Of a stretch of 64,000 nucleotides of DNA, positions 10,960 through 25,035 are shown piece after piece. Position 1 is the first letter of the stretch; each line of letters opens with the position of its first letter. A program made the position numbers and the translations under genes. Under the pieces are notes generated by a model. It had not been told where the DNA came from. It saw nothing but the letters and a program-made list of their open reading frames with translations, and did no database searches. The DNA comes from Eremophila alpestris peregrina (taxonomy: Eukaryota > Chordata > Aves > Passeriformes > Alaudidae), in assembly GCA_009792885.1 (NCBI GenBank), contig WMCF01000012.1:11830514-11894513 (forward strand), given 5' to 3'.

Positions 10960-11180
10960 ATTAACAGAGTGGAAATTATGCGCTAAACACAATAAACAGC
11001 ATGACCCGAGCCTAGCTGCTGTGCAGTGCACATCCATTATTGTAAATAAAAGCACCAACCAATCTTCAGTCACATTACTAAGGTATCTGTGTCGTTATTT
11101 AATCATAGTCTGTGGCATTGTTCCTGCCCTGGACAGTTTGAATTGTTCAAATCAGATTGTCTCTAACAATGCACAAAACA
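10960..11180. promoter_or_regulatory. Possible conserved noncoding element (forkhead/SOX-type motifs)
   Basis: High-complexity unique sequence that includes attattgtaaataaaagc near 11036-11053 (a TGTAAATA forkhead core overlapping an ATTGT SOX core) and a second ATTGTT near 11142. It has no transposon similarity. Support for a regulatory role is motif content alone. Confidence 0.2.
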
Positions 11181-14100
11181 GCTAAAAGTTGATCAGGAGA
11201 TGGGTGTGAACTTACATAGCTCCACTGAAGTCAGAATCACCAGGAGCTATCCTAGTCAGAGTTCTTGTTTTACATTTTATTTTGAAAAAGGAAAGGAAAA
11301 AAAAAGTGAAAGTCAATGTAAAAAACCAAGAAAACAAGGTAGGAAGGACATAGCTTGCCACAAAAATATGTTTATATTTTTGCCTTTTTCTATCAATTTT
11401 TATACCTGAAATAATTTTCATAAATATCTATATAACTGGCTATATTGGTATTCAGACAAAGGATGTCTTGGGGAAATATTTTAAATATGGAACAGAATCC
11501 AGAAAGTTTTATATGCAGGCAGAAGGGAAAAAAAGACAGAAGCATTTAATAAACCCATGACTTCATGCTGTCTTTTTACTAACTTTTTCTTGCAGTACAC
11601 ATGCTAAACACAGGGACTGCACTTTTACTCCCATAGACAGAATTACATGGAAAAGGGATCCATCTAAATTAGCATATTCATTTTTTAGAGCTTTAAATAT
11701 GTCATTAAATTTGTCTGCAGCTTTCAAATCTCTGTGGATAAAAGTATTCCAGGAAGGGTGATCAGGTTAATCTGCAGTTCCTGGGAGAAGTTGCAGAGAA
11801 ACAGCAGGAGAGTTACTGTGGTCTATAACGTTCCCTAAACCTCTAGGCTAAAGCATAGCATTTGGTGGCTGGTGCTTTTAAATTCCCCTATGGTAAATTT
11901 ATTATTGGCTCCTACAATCAGAAATGACATAAGGACTGTCAGATAATTTATCTTCCATGAAGACTTATCCTTCAGGAAAGCTCAATATATTCTTCTTCCC
12001 ATTATAATGGATCATTTTACCAGATTTGTATGTTTCAGTATATTCAACGCATATGATGGCAATTGTTTTTTGCTGCTTGAAAGTGCATCTTAGAGAAATA
12101 CCTTCTTCTGCAAAGATATTCAGAAGTCTACACTTTTTAGAAATTTCTTTTTATCCAAGATTTCATTGGTGTAATGCTCTGATTTAAGATTAAACATGAA
12201 TACTTGCAGGTATATACACTCACAAGACATAAAAGAAAAGGACATACAAGGACATAAAAACCCTGTAATCAGTTTTTGAAAGTTGTCCTTGTAGCAAAAG
12301 GACCAAAACAGACTTTGAAAACTGCAACTCTGCCTGAAAACCAGTGTTTTCAGCAGGCTTGAAAGACCCTGAAAGAATTGAAGATAGTAATTACAGGGCT
12401 GCTAGGGATCTTTTTTCCCCAAGGATACCTTATTCAGATAATCTTCCAGGGGATAGTACCAAACTGCACCAACCAAAATGAGCACTTGTGCTCATACGCA
12501 GTCTAATACAAATAATTGTCAGGCATAAGATCTTAATGAATGCAACTAAGAGATTTACAGTAGCAGTTTAGAGTTATGAGGGATGAAATATGCTCCAACT
12601 GTATAAATGGTAATAACATTTAGCGCTACCCTTTGTTATATTTTTGATCCCAAGAGGCTTAAAGCAAAATCTTCCATTAGTCGGGGGTTAGAATATAAAG
12701 GAAGGAAAACCAAAAATACAGTCCTCTTGTTCAATCATCTGGTTTTCATACAAAACTGTGCCATCTCTTCTGGCTTTATGTCTTGTGCTATTTTGATTTG
12801 ATTCCAGTTACTTAATAGTTCCCCTGATTGTTTTCTTTTTACTTTTCTTTTTGGTTGTTGTTGCGTACACTCCCTACATACGTATACACACATACATTTT
12901 AGTTATTTGTCTGTCCTCAGAGAAATGCTAATCTCATCAATAAGAAGAACAAACTGTCTTTTATGCACCTCAACACAGCTAAAAATTTGAATCATTATTG
13001 TCATACCAAAACTGTGTAATTACTTCTTTCCCAGAATAAAAAAGAAAAATTCTACCTTACTTTGTTAGTCTGCCTCAAAACAACTTTTTCTGTTCCTACT
13101 ACAACCTTTTTAGGACAAGGAGGATCAGTCTAGCATGTGATATGCAAGATCCGGACAAAACATAGAGGTATACAATGACATGCTGATGTTAGTCATTTTT
13201 CTGTTCAAATCCTGAGTAATGCTTCTTGAATTATTCTGAAGTTTGCTTAACACTGAGTCATTTCTCCATTTTGAGATATTCAAGGTACGTGCATTCAAAA
13301 GTGAGTATGATAGTGTTATTTGTGATGTTGTAGGGACAATATAAATAAATCATTGGAGAACCTTTCTGACATCTGCTCATATTGTCTACTGTACTCACTA
13401 GCAAACAGCATGGGCTTCTTTTATTAGATCCATTGGTATGACTTCTATCTTCCCTTTCATTTCTACTTTAGCCATAGGTTTTGGTTATACTTATTTCTTC
13501 CTCTTCTGCTAGACTTATACTCTTTTATATTCCCTCATATCTCCTAATGGTTCCCAGCGTATTTGATTCTCTTCCCTAGTCCAGAGAGTAAGGAAACTTT
13601 CATTTTGTTGCTGGCCTTTGTCCACTGGTCAGGGTATTACAGTACTGCTTTCTTGCACACAGCAGCTTCCACACACTTAATTTAGTATTCTGCTAGGTCC
13701 CCACAGTCCCTGCATTCAGTTAAATAAAGCATGTTCTTTCACCAGCTCTTTAAATCTTCATCCCCAGTGTCCCCATCATAACTTACCAGAGGTAGATAGT
13801 CAAGCTTAGTATTTCAGTCACACCTTCCATGTCCAGAAACAGTTATTGCCCCTTGTCATTTCAACTCCTCAGTATTTTTTCAAAATTTGTCAGGCCTTTA
13901 CCATAGATTTCAAAAAGAAAGGGAAAAAAGAGTAAATTTAATGCTATGTTTATAGTATCCTACCATCATCTGTGGACCACCTTGAGACTGACTAGTAGAC
14001 TTTGTGTTTAAATTATAATTAGCACCAAAAAGAGGGCTGACTGGGAAGCTATGTGCCAAAGATGACCAAAGGCAAATACACTCTGACACCTTAACTTGGC

Positions 14101-14910
14101 AGGTCTCCTTTCTCACCATGTGACGTGATCCCCAAACAGAGAGTGACCAGAAAGCAGAATTAAAAAAAAAAACTCCATTAAAAATAAAAAAAAAATACCT
14201 ATTTACCTGTTTATCCTCAAAGAAAAATCCTGTTTGCTGACAGATTCATTCTTATCTAGGTTTTATGTCTCAGTTAAACTAAAGAGTTGCAAAATGCAAG
14301 ATTCTGCAATCCTGCTGTACTGTATTTTATAATGACATTGTACTAATGTAAAAATTAAGACGTTCTTGCAAGATTACTTCTGGTCTATGTAATTGAGAAT
14401 TCTCACAAAAGTATTATGCAATACACAAAATCACAGGTCCCTGAGCAGGCTATTCTACAGTTTTAGAAACACATGGTCAAGTTCACATGGATTTGACACC
14501 CTACTGACCTTGGAAGTACAGAAAAAAGAATTTAAACCAAGGAAAAACTAAGTGTGTATATGCCAGCAGCTTAGTATCCTTAAAATTAGCTATAATATTA
14601 TTTAGGCTATTTTCTATCATTGATTAGAGGATTTATTTCTGTCTCCCATAAGAGACCATCTGACTTCTGGCTTAGCATTTCTGCAGAGTGCTTTTGACCA
14701 AAGATTCCAATATAGTCTTCTCAGAAGGTCAGGTACTTGAGGAAACGGCTCTTTGATGGGACAGATACTACCTGAGAGCTTCAGATCCTTCCTGTTCCAA
14801 TCTTTGATGTGCCTTTTGGCACAGGCCTCAGAGTCTACAGCCCTCCTCCAGTGGGCAAAGTCAGTGTAATTCTCTTTAGGACATCTAGTTCTTTGTGTTT
14901 GAAGGAAGAC
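11181..14910. other. Transposon-poor unique sequence
   Basis: About 3.7 kb with no identifiable repeat longer than simple A- or T-runs (for example 14161-14193). Open frames of 60-70 codons and a 111-codon minus-strand frame that reads through the AAGGC array (14617-14952) show no protein features. Confidence 0.45.
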
Positions 14911-14960
14911 AAGGCAAGGCAAGGCAAGGCAAGGCAAGGCAAGGCAAGGCAAGGCAAGGC
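14911..14960. repeat. (AAGGC)10 pentanucleotide microsatellite
   Basis: Ten uninterrupted AAGGC units, 50 bp, flanked by gaagac and aaggtgg. All units are identical, which points to recent expansion and likely length polymorphism. Because 5 is not a multiple of 3, the array stays open by cycling through reading frames. Confidence 0.98.
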
Positions 14961-17900
14961 AAGGTGGACCACATTTTTCAAGATCTGTAATTTTAAAAAC
15001 TCTAGGAAATTGATACTAGAAACGTTAATATTTCAGCTGGAAACATAAAGTCCAGGATATAATTTGTCAATAATAGTAAACATTTCTAAATTATGAAGAA
15101 AGAAAGCAGATTTAGAGACAAATACATAAATGTTATACCTGTTCTTAACTGAACACTTATTATGGTACAGGTTATTTACCAAGTTCTCCAAGTTGATATT
15201 TGTCCCTTAAGCTTTTTGATGGACCAAAATGTGATCAGCCTTTGCTGGACTCATCTAAACTATGTGACCATACAGAGAATATGAAAATGCCATTTTAATT
15301 CACCAAGTTAAATGTTATGAAATAAAACTATCCTTTCACTTTTCCCTGGTAAACATAAATTACTGATAATAAAATGTACTGGGTAAATTTCTAAATGACA
15401 AATGTCTTTAAGAAGCATTTCTACAAGAAGGGATTTTATGATGCTTGAGTTAATTTATCATGTTAATAATTTCAAGTGCTGGTTTCTTGCAAGACTGATT
15501 TTTGGATGTAAAAATAAACTTGACTGAGTTCAAGCTCTCAAGTCATTCAGTTGCAATTACAATCAAACAGACATTTGAACATACAATTTTGGGTGAAACA
15601 CAGCAGCATTTCTCAACAGGCTCCAAATCAGATGACATATAAAATGAAGAGTATATCCAAGGGGTATTTTTTACTGTTTGAATTATTATTACTATTCACT
15701 GAATTATTCTCCTGGTATAGATAAAATAGCAGAAACACCATTAGAATTTTTGGAATCTAAATATTCAAAATGAATGCACACATACAACACAGCCTCTGCA
15801 AATTAATGCATGTGAATCATGTAGATGTATAAAAATATTGTACATTAATCTTACAGTGTTCAGCATCTCATTTTATAATTCAAGGCTCTAAAGAATAGAT
15901 TTATCATGAATGCTTTGTGACTTTGGAACAATAATTAATATTTTCAGATCCTTACTCGGAAAAAAACAAAGCTTTTTTTTCCACAAGAAACTCTAAATTG
16001 CATGATATAATATGATACATGATAAGAAATTTTACAGACTTTTATATGATAAGAAATTTTACACAGTGTAACACATAGAAAGAGCTTGCAGTCACCTGAC
16101 TCCCCTAGTTTGCTGTTATTTGTTAAAGGAAACACACTTAAAAAATTGATTTGTAATCAAAATGTTTTTTCACTTCACAGCAGAGGATAGCTTTTCTATT
16201 TAAACAAATCTTAGATAACCATTATTAAAGAACCATGCATGGACTACCTAGTCTTTATGGGGTAGAATTCTGTTCAAAACACATACAGACAACTAGTCTA
16301 AAATTTAGGATTAAATAAGATGTTTTCACAAGAAGTAGAACCCTTATTTTCACATGGCTTATAGTAAATGTGCCATAAAAAACAAAATCTAAGTTAATGA
16401 AGAGTTACAATAACATTCCTGAAAATATGAAAAATATAAATTAATAAATAATCTCTTGTTCAATTAATCAACCGCAGCAAACCAGTCAAGAAATTTGTCT
16501 CTTTCTAATGCACTTACATGATTTTGGAATTTAATCATAAAATGTCTCTTCATCTTATGAAATGGAGCATTTACTAGGCCATGGATCTGATATGGTAAAT
16601 CTAAGTAGAGTTTAATCATTAGAGAAGAAGAATTAAGAACAGAGAACTATGTGCCAGTTTTTGGATTATTGTATTTGAACAGAAGTAGTATATCCATTTA
16701 AGATGGCATTTTGAATTTATTTCAATGAAACAGACCTTTTGCTGAAACACTTAAGTTACTTCATCTTTGTCACTACATTCATTTGACAGAAAACAATTTT
16801 TGACAAAAACCTTCCACATTGCTGTGGTATTTATCTAACACTGGGAAACCTTTAGCCAGTGACAGTATTCTCTTGCATTGAAATTTATCAAAGAATAAAA
16901 ATATTCTTTGAAATTTTTTGGTAGATTTCTGTCATGAATCCATGATTTTGCATGTGAAGATTCTTACTTAAGAACCCTACTTAACCACTTTTCCTTATGG
17001 CACAACTTAATTGTTGCATGCTGGCTATACCTTTCATTTACCTGTCAGCTACTGATGGGATAAGATGTTCATTATGCTTTGGTCAGATTCTTTGATCACT
17101 GACAAACTGAAAGAAAAGAAATAGTCTTTAGAGACAAGTGATAAATGAAGATTAGTTCAAATGGTGGTGATGAGGAAAAGGAAGGGGAAAAGGGAAGAAG
17201 TTTCTGCTGCTTTAGTAACTGTCAATGTCCTAGTATGTGGTTTCACGAGAGAAAAAATATGAAAGTGATTACTCAGTTTTAATTAGGTTATTCAAAGAAA
17301 ACAGCTGCAACTATAAATTGCCATTTAGCCTGAAAATGAGATACTGAATTTCCCATGAATTATTGCAGGAGGGTCAAATATAAAGAAGCCTTTCCCCATT
17401 TTCTGCCACTTGAAATAAAGAATCAAGATATGCTCATATCTTTAACTAGTGAAAATACTTAAAATGCATAATATTTTATGTACTGCTCTGCATAGGAAAT
17501 TTGAGCAATAAGGCTTTGATAGAAGTGGAAAAAGCTTAGCAGCATCTGCACTCTTAGTATAACCACAGCCCCTGGTAGTCCTCAAGCCTCTTTGGAAGTC
17601 TGAATAATTTAACTAATATCATAGTGAGTTCATGCACTTGCAAAACACACTTCTAAAGCTGGTGTGCTAATGGTTATATTATTCACATTTCTGATTTCTG
17701 CTTTTCTAGATAGAAGTAGGGAGTAAGAGGCACATACTGACTTTGGCCCTAAATTTCCCATGGCTATAATTTGGAAGAAGGACATGCCTACCCAGGTTTA
17801 TTTCTGGTTGTTTAGCTCCCCTTCACCACAAGATAGTGGCTATGAACTCACAAGTTTTCTCTTCTTCCCATCACATCTTTCTCCCTCCCATATGACATTA

Positions 17901-20900
17901 GAGAGAAATTATGTATCTGATAATAGCAACCAAATTCATGATGATTCTTATCACCTGAAGTGGTAGCACATAGCTTATATAGATCATTAGAAACCACTGA
18001 AATTGTTAAGAAAAGACATTATTAATTCTTTAATACCATGTCATGCAGTGAAAGTGCTGTAAAATATAAATAATCAGATCTTTGCAAATTAAATCCTGTT
18101 CGTACATTTTTGAATTTGCTGTACATGTTCTACTGACATGTACTCATTTTCTAAGGTCTGACATTTGAATTTATTATATTTTAATATATTAAAGATAGCA
18201 TAATGTCCACAAAGGAAAAAGCGTGGAAGATACAAGTATAGTGAGATGTTTTAATTAATGTTAGGCTAACCTTGGAAAAAGTAAGAAATGTCAGCTTTCT
18301 GTGTGAGCCACAAAGAGACTGAGTTTAGTCTCCAGACACAAAGGCAAGCAATTATGATTTATTTCTTATGAACAGGGAAATTTATAAAAAAATGGACCCT
18401 CCTCTTCAGCATTTGTGAAACACGGGCTAATACTGAATTTCATTGACTCTCACAGCAATAAAACTCTTGATCTTAAATCCATAAAAATCAGTGGAATTGA
18501 TTCAGGCACTACCTCTGAGTTTACATTATTGCATAAATTATATCAGTTGCCACTTTCCCACCTAAGTTGTTCTAAACTGTAACACAAAACATTGAGTAAG
18601 TAACCATGTGATAGGCTACCAATAAAATTGCTTTAGGATAGCTGGAATTGATCCACACTTAACCCCCCTCTTCTGCTTGTATACATACTTTTAGTGCGGC
18701 AATGCCATTTTCCTAGGGTGTAGGCAGAGAACCTTTGATTGGGTGGGACTATTGAGTCTTTATGAGAATGCTGGTATTTAGCTAATGTAGTAGTAATTTT
18801 CATTCTCTGTGCATTGCATTGCAGTGGCACCAGGCCACTCTTGTTTTACAGGATGTAAACCAAAGGGATGTTAGTACATAGCAAGGGAAAATTTACAGTA
18901 GGGCAGGAATACTCTGGTGACTTCATTGGTCAAAAATTGCTCAGTAACACATTCACTGCTAGACAGTACCTTTTATCTCACTGCTATTTAGATATATTCA
19001 TCACAGGGTTCAGTTTCACGCTGTTAGAGTAATAAATAGTTGTTATTCAGGAGACATTTGAACTCGTGTCATGGCATATTTTGATATGTTTTTTCAGACC
19101 CATTCACATTCCTTGTGTTTACTGCTGCATATGAGATCTTAAAAGTACAGCTGGGGAATCGCCATCTGAAGCTGAGGAACTACTCACTGTTCATTGATTA
19201 TTATTTATTTGGATTTCTTTACAGTTTCTTTCTCAACTTTGCTATAAATAATTTCTAAGACATTGAATAGAATGTTAAAAGGTAAATTGCTTTTTAATCT
19301 GCAATAAAACTGCTGCTAGTCACTACCAGCATTAATTATGATATCCTAATATGCTACATATAATTAGAGTTAATATACAAGCATTTAAACCATTAAAACC
19401 TGCTCAATCTGTCTATTCAAAGCTAGATATTAATTTATAAAGACTTTTGCCAGCAGGAAAATTGTTGTAATCCCAACAGGAATCCTCCAGATAGGAAAAT
19501 TGAAAAAAATAGCAGATTACCTCATCATTACAGAAGATCCTCTTATTTCTGGGGAAAAGGAGAGAATATGAAAGCTTAAATGAGATTTGACTGTCACCAG
19601 TCAAACTGGAAAGAGTTTGAGCAAAGTTAGCTAGGTCAGGAAAACAGAGTATAATCATGACTATCAACTTCTTACACACAGAGGCGGATTCAAAATTATT
19701 TGGCTAAACTAGGTGCTAAATTTACTTTACTTTCTGGACTATCTTAGAAGTGCTTTTTTTTAGGTAAGGCTTGGTATTACGTAGGGAATGGCACTGGGTC
19801 TTTTGTGCTGCATAAGACAAGGAACAAGGAACTTTGAAAGCTCTAAGTCTGAAAATATTCTATATGGACTGTGCAAAATCTAAAGAAAACTAAAGAAGTA
19901 TAGTAGATCTTAATGAAACAAGACATTCATACTCCAGCTTTATGAAGATATATATCAAATTATTATAAACAAAAAAGAGGAAGAAGAAAAGTAGATTAAT
20001 GTTTCGCTATGCAAAAAAAATAAAACTCCAGAAAATTCTTTTCCCTGAGAACAACCTTTTCTTAATAGGAATAAATTGCTTCAAACATTTAAACAACACA
20101 GCTGAAGCCGCAATAAGGAGCAAAGAAGATTATTTTTTTAATGTATCTATTTCTTATGACCTATTTTAGCAATACAACACAACTGCACTCTGTTCTTGTC
20201 ATCGCAACTGTCTAAATGTGGCAAGACTAAGAAGAACTCCAGGCTATGGTAGTTTATCTATAACCCCCACAATTAGTTTGTGGAAATATTCTCACCTCTG
20301 TGAGGTCTGTCTTGAAAAAAATACAAACATTTTTCTAAATTATTACAGGAAATAACAAATGGAGGTTTCTAGTGCAGGCTATATAGGCCTGCTCTTGCTA
20401 GCTAGTCCAGTTAACAAAGTCACTATTTTAAGCAGACCACTCAGTAAGAATTTAGAAAAACCCAAAAAATCAGTTGGTGTTTCATTTCAATTTCTTAGGA
20501 CAGTAATTCTGCTTACTCCTGTTCATCACACACTAATATCCAGAATGTAAGACTTAAAAATGTGAATAAAGAGTAGGTAAGACATGAATTTAATTGCACA
20601 GGAAGCAGGCACATTATTCTGGATTCGTCCAAATCAGCAGAGTCATAGCTCCAGGCCAGGGCTGACACAATATACTGCACCTTTAAAAAGTCTACTCATA
20701 ATGGTTAGTTAGGGGAGTGTGTTAAAGATTTCAGGTATCTTAATTAAGAATGAAAATGCCTTTGGAAACCGCTGTAGAAGTGCACTTGCAGTACCATTAG
20801 TTATGATTTAGTTATCTTTTTCTGGTATATAATGTGAATAATTTGGTTTCTTAATTTTTTTTTTTGTTTTAGGAAGTTATTAAAAGCTTAAAATTATAGC

Positions 20901-20974
20901 TATTATGTATCATTGACCTCCAGGGTATAAAATATGCAAATCTGTTTACATTTATGTCACATATTTACATTTAG
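14961..20974. other. Transposon-poor AT-rich sequence
   Basis: About 6 kb without recognised repeats except the small duplicated motif at 16019-16063. A purine-rich run sits at about 17170-17200. Open frames are below 90 codons and look random (17760-17966, 18633-18830, 19413-19679, 20359-20550). Confidence 0.45.
16019..16063. repeat. Spaced direct repeat, 18 bp
   Basis: atgataagaaattttaca occurs exactly at 16019-16036 and again at 16046-16063, separated by 9 bases. It looks like a local duplication; no element lies between the copies. Confidence 0.9.
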
Positions 20975-21075
20975 TGTATATATATGAGTATACGTGTATA
21001 ATAATTAGTTACATACACAGACATATATAATATAAATATATATAATATCAAATATATTTTTGATAAAATATTTTC
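20975..21075. repeat. AT-rich low-complexity region
   Basis: Alternating TA/ATA runs such as tatataatataaatatatat dominate about 100 bp. They are imperfect and without a fixed unit. Confidence 0.8.
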
Positions 21076-23863
21076 AAACTTAGAAAATAATCTGGCAATG
21101 TGTAATTTAGAAATACAAATATTGTACAAACTGTTTTCCTAAAACAGCCTTTTTTCATTACCACTATAAATGAATAGCATTGACCATGAAGCCAGATATT
21201 ATAGATCGCTTTTATTCAGAAGAATTTTCTTTCAATGCATTTGAAAACTTTTTAGCATTATTTTAACATTAATTTTTCTCTGATTTTGTTAGTTCAATGC
21301 TGCTTAGAATCAGTTAAAAAATACCCAACAGAATTTTTCATCATCTTTCTCTATAACCTGAAATATTTGCTCTGTTGTATACTTTTTGCTTTTCAAGCAT
21401 CACATCAGAAATTTATTTCATGCCATGCTTTATCTACACACCCCAACATCACCTACTTTGTCTATGAGACTCAAATGAGACTTCGAAGATACTTTACTAA
21501 GAATTTAAGTTCTGTAAAGATACATGTATTTAATAAATCTGATAATTACTAAGCACTGTGAATTAATAGCCCCATTGAACTATAAGAGAAATCTGGGACT
21601 GTGTTTATAAGTAAAGCAAGTTTATAAGTAGGTTTAGCTTTGCAGTGCAGCACTTAGCCCAGTCATGCATAGTCTTTGTAAAAAAGTTTAAGCAGAAGAA
21701 TATGTTAACTTACAACATAAAATAGAATTTTCATTTTACTATTTGTGCTTTAAGGTCTTCCGTGTAGTAGGACAGACATACCTAAAATAAGATGCTTATA
21801 CAACTAATTTTCTTTTGATTTCATAGTTTGGCTAGTTCTCAACAATCATATAATACAATTCAGATATTCACGGCATAATTCACACATATTACACTGTGTT
21901 CCATCATACATGGTAAATTAAAATATTCCATTAACTAAACAAATTTCTGATGCCATAAATCAAAGCACACTACGTAAATCACAGTAAGTGAAAACAGAAT
22001 TGCAATTCCATCACACTGATTAAGCAGAGACTAGAAATAGTAAGATTTATCACATTTAATGGGCAGAGATGATTATGAAACACACAGTTTCGAGGTCTGG
22101 ACTTTTTTGATCTGAATATTCTTTTTCTGAATTGCATGTATGGTGGTTTTTTTTTTCCAAGGCATTATCAACACAAGGGAAGACATTTTAAAATTTAAAT
22201 GTTTGCAAACTTTTTATGACACAAGTTATTGCAGTGTTGAAAACAGATACCAGGGTAATAGAATCATAGTCATGTCATGGTAGTGAAATATGTCTGCTAA
22301 AGGAAGTGATATTTACACTGAGTATGTTCTCTGTATATTCCAGTCAGGACCTACTTTGTGTTCTACAAAACAAACACAGCAAAGTAGGAAGTTTTCACTC
22401 AGCTGAGCAGCATGATAATATGACTTTTAGAGCCATTTTAGGCTGTTGTATGGGTGTATCTCTTGAGGGTACATTAATACTGAAGAGTGCACCCAAATCA
22501 ATCAATCAAATTGAACACTGTAATTGTTCCACACAACAATATTTGTATTCATCAAAGTATTTTTAATGTAATTTAAATATGGATATTTAAATGTGAAAAT
22601 AGGCTAAGCAAATGTGCAAATGGGTTCTTACTCTCATTTATCACTTTCTTCTGGGGACATATTTTCTCTCACACAGGTCTGACAAATACTGGAGGATTGC
22701 AGTATATCTGTTGTAATGCAAAAATCTGATTTATGACGTGTTGACATATTAAATTATGACACCCATTACTTTTGTTTTCAAATTTGTTGTTAAAATAAAC
22801 AGATAGGAAATCTGTTTGTTTGGCAGGTTGGTTTCAGTAATTCTCAGGAATAATGTTTTAAAATTTTGGTTTAAAGTGTTCAGAAATATTACTTGCAATG
22901 GGTTTTTTTTGTTTGTTTTTTTAGATATTTATAAACCGCTACAAGTTTTTACAGCATTAGCCTTAGCCATGTGTTTTATATAGTTAGATGTGTGTTTCAA
23001 GATCTTGCTGAAGGTTTTAGGCCTGAATTTCCTCATGACTTTCTGTATTTCCCTCATATTGCCTTTGTTTCTCACATGTACCTGGCTAGCACAGCTAGAA
23101 AATGCCCAATATTTCTTTTTTAAAAGATGCTTTCACTAATTTAAAATTGTCCTACACTTTATTATTAAAATAAAACTATTTGTTTCAAGGTGCTAGCCTT
23201 ATTGAAAATTATATTTAGTCAACACAATCTTGCCATACTTTAGAGCAGGATCAAGGGAAGCAACCTTGCTTTTTCTACATAACTGCTAATATTTATTTAA
23301 CAAGTTTAAATAAAATTAGGATTAAGACTTGAAATTTGGCATAAAGAGAGGAATGCACCTTTCAGTAGATCCCCTCTGTTGACATCTGTAAATTATAAGA
23401 CTTTGGTTCTATTTGCAAATATTGAAATTTTTTCATAATTGCACAATAGAAGTCTTAAAAAAATCTACCATGAATACGCTTTGCTAACATCAAGATTCAG
23501 TGTATATCCACCATATCTGCTAGATGACTAAGCATTCTTTCCTGTAAGTCGGTAACTAAGTGAACTTCTCTTCCAAGTATTAATTTTGCCTGCCAGGAGC
23601 AACTGACACATCAGGTGCAGGAATGCAGACGTGAAAATCACTCTCCCAAGAAATTCCCAAAGGCTTTTGTCTGGCTTATAGCCATGGGAGGAAACAGAGA
23701 AAGCCACCTGGCTGGAATACAGCAGGGTAATGAGCTGGACTTGTCATAGTAATGCCAAGAGGAGTCGGGACACTATGACTGAGGGAATAAGAGGGCATAT
23801 TTTATGAAGAAAAGCTGGTGAACCATGGGAACAAGTGTCTATCTTACTACACAAATTCACAGA
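21076..23863. other. Transposon-poor sequence
   Basis: About 2.8 kb of AT-rich DNA. Frames of 86-88 codons at 21286-21552 and 22306-22566 carry no recognised domain. Composition becomes less AT-rich after 23580, where very old repeat remnants are possible but not identified. Confidence 0.4.
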
Positions 23864-23925
23864 ATCACCAAATTACTGAAACCAGAAGACATATCTAGAA
23901 ATCATCCAATTATTTTGGAACAGTG
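23864..23925 (-). mobile_element. Probable CR1 3'-UTR remnant
   Basis: The plus strand reads attcacagaatcaccaaatta and then ctgaaaccagaagacatatc, resembling the antisense CR1 3' end (cacagaatcacagaat..., then ...ttggaagagacct). It fades into unrecognised sequence after about 60 bp. It could be chance or another old repeat. Confidence 0.45.
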
Positions 23926-24433
23926 TGTGATGGATGCCCTCCTCCTGTTTGAGAAAACTGAACTTTGGTCCAGGCAGACGTTCAGCAGGTGGGCCTAACT
24001 GAAGTTAATCCTGTTGACTGTAGCTACTAATGAGACAGCACCAAGCCCCCCCAGATGGTTTGGCCCCATATAGACTGAAAAGCATCCAAAACTTCACGAA
24101 CACTGAAAAAAATCTGACAGAAAACCAACCACTTTATGCTATACTTATCTGCAGGCACCAGGGTCCATTGAGCTCTCCCTCCACAGCAGCTGTCTGAGCA
24201 GTAATGATCTCCAGATGTTGGGACATCCCTTACCTGGCACTGGATATCAGTGGGTTGCTAAGTGACATATTATGCATACATGTAACATTTAAGATGTGTA
24301 CTGTAAGTTTATATGATAACATTTGTATCCTATATTAATTTTAATTTTAAAAAATGGTATTGTGTAGTAAATAGTATTGAGTGTCAACCTGTAATTATTA
24401 AATACATACCCAAATTTACTGATTAGAGATTAA
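23926..24433. other. Unassigned sequence before the gap
   Basis: Moderately GC-rich up to about 24250, then AT-rich. No element or frame is identified. Confidence 0.4.
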
Positions 24434-24773
24434 NNNNNNNNNNNNNNNNNNNNNNNNNNNNNNNNNNNNNNNNNNNNNNNNNNNNNNNNNNNNNNNNNNN
24501 NNNNNNNNNNNNNNNNNNNNNNNNNNNNNNNNNNNNNNNNNNNNNNNNNNNNNNNNNNNNNNNNNNNNNNNNNNNNNNNNNNNNNNNNNNNNNNNNNNNN
24601 NNNNNNNNNNNNNNNNNNNNNNNNNNNNNNNNNNNNNNNNNNNNNNNNNNNNNNNNNNNNNNNNNNNNNNNNNNNNNNNNNNNNNNNNNNNNNNNNNNNN
24701 NNNNNNNNNNNNNNNNNNNNNNNNNNNNNNNNNNNNNNNNNNNNNNNNNNNNNNNNNNNNNNNNNNNNNNNNN
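24434..24773. other. Assembly gap (340 N)
   Basis: A run of 340 undetermined bases. Any open frame called across it is an artefact. Flanks are ordinary AT-rich sequence, so the cause of the gap is not visible. Confidence 1.
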
Positions 24774-25035
24774 TTTTCCCAGAGATCTTTATCTCAAAAA
24801 TGCCCATCTCTTATCCTGCCATTTTAAAAAGAATTTATGTGCATCCTAATTTCAAGCATGTGTTCTCAATTTTACTGTAACAGAGCCAATGTGTTCACAC
24901 CTCACAGGACTGAACCCCAAACATATTTTCTGGACAGTGTTGACAAAAGTCAACACTTGTGTCAAAAACAGCTATTTGGAAAGCTATATTGAAGCTTATA
25001 TACATAAAAACTTCTAACCCTCTATTGATATTAAA

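Noticed and set aside
18633..18830. Less AT-rich segment resembling an exon
   Set aside because: The 65-codon frame has no recognised features and no plausible splice-site pair was found.
24430..24807. 125-codon minus-strand frame
   Set aside because: It consists almost entirely of undetermined residues from the N gap.
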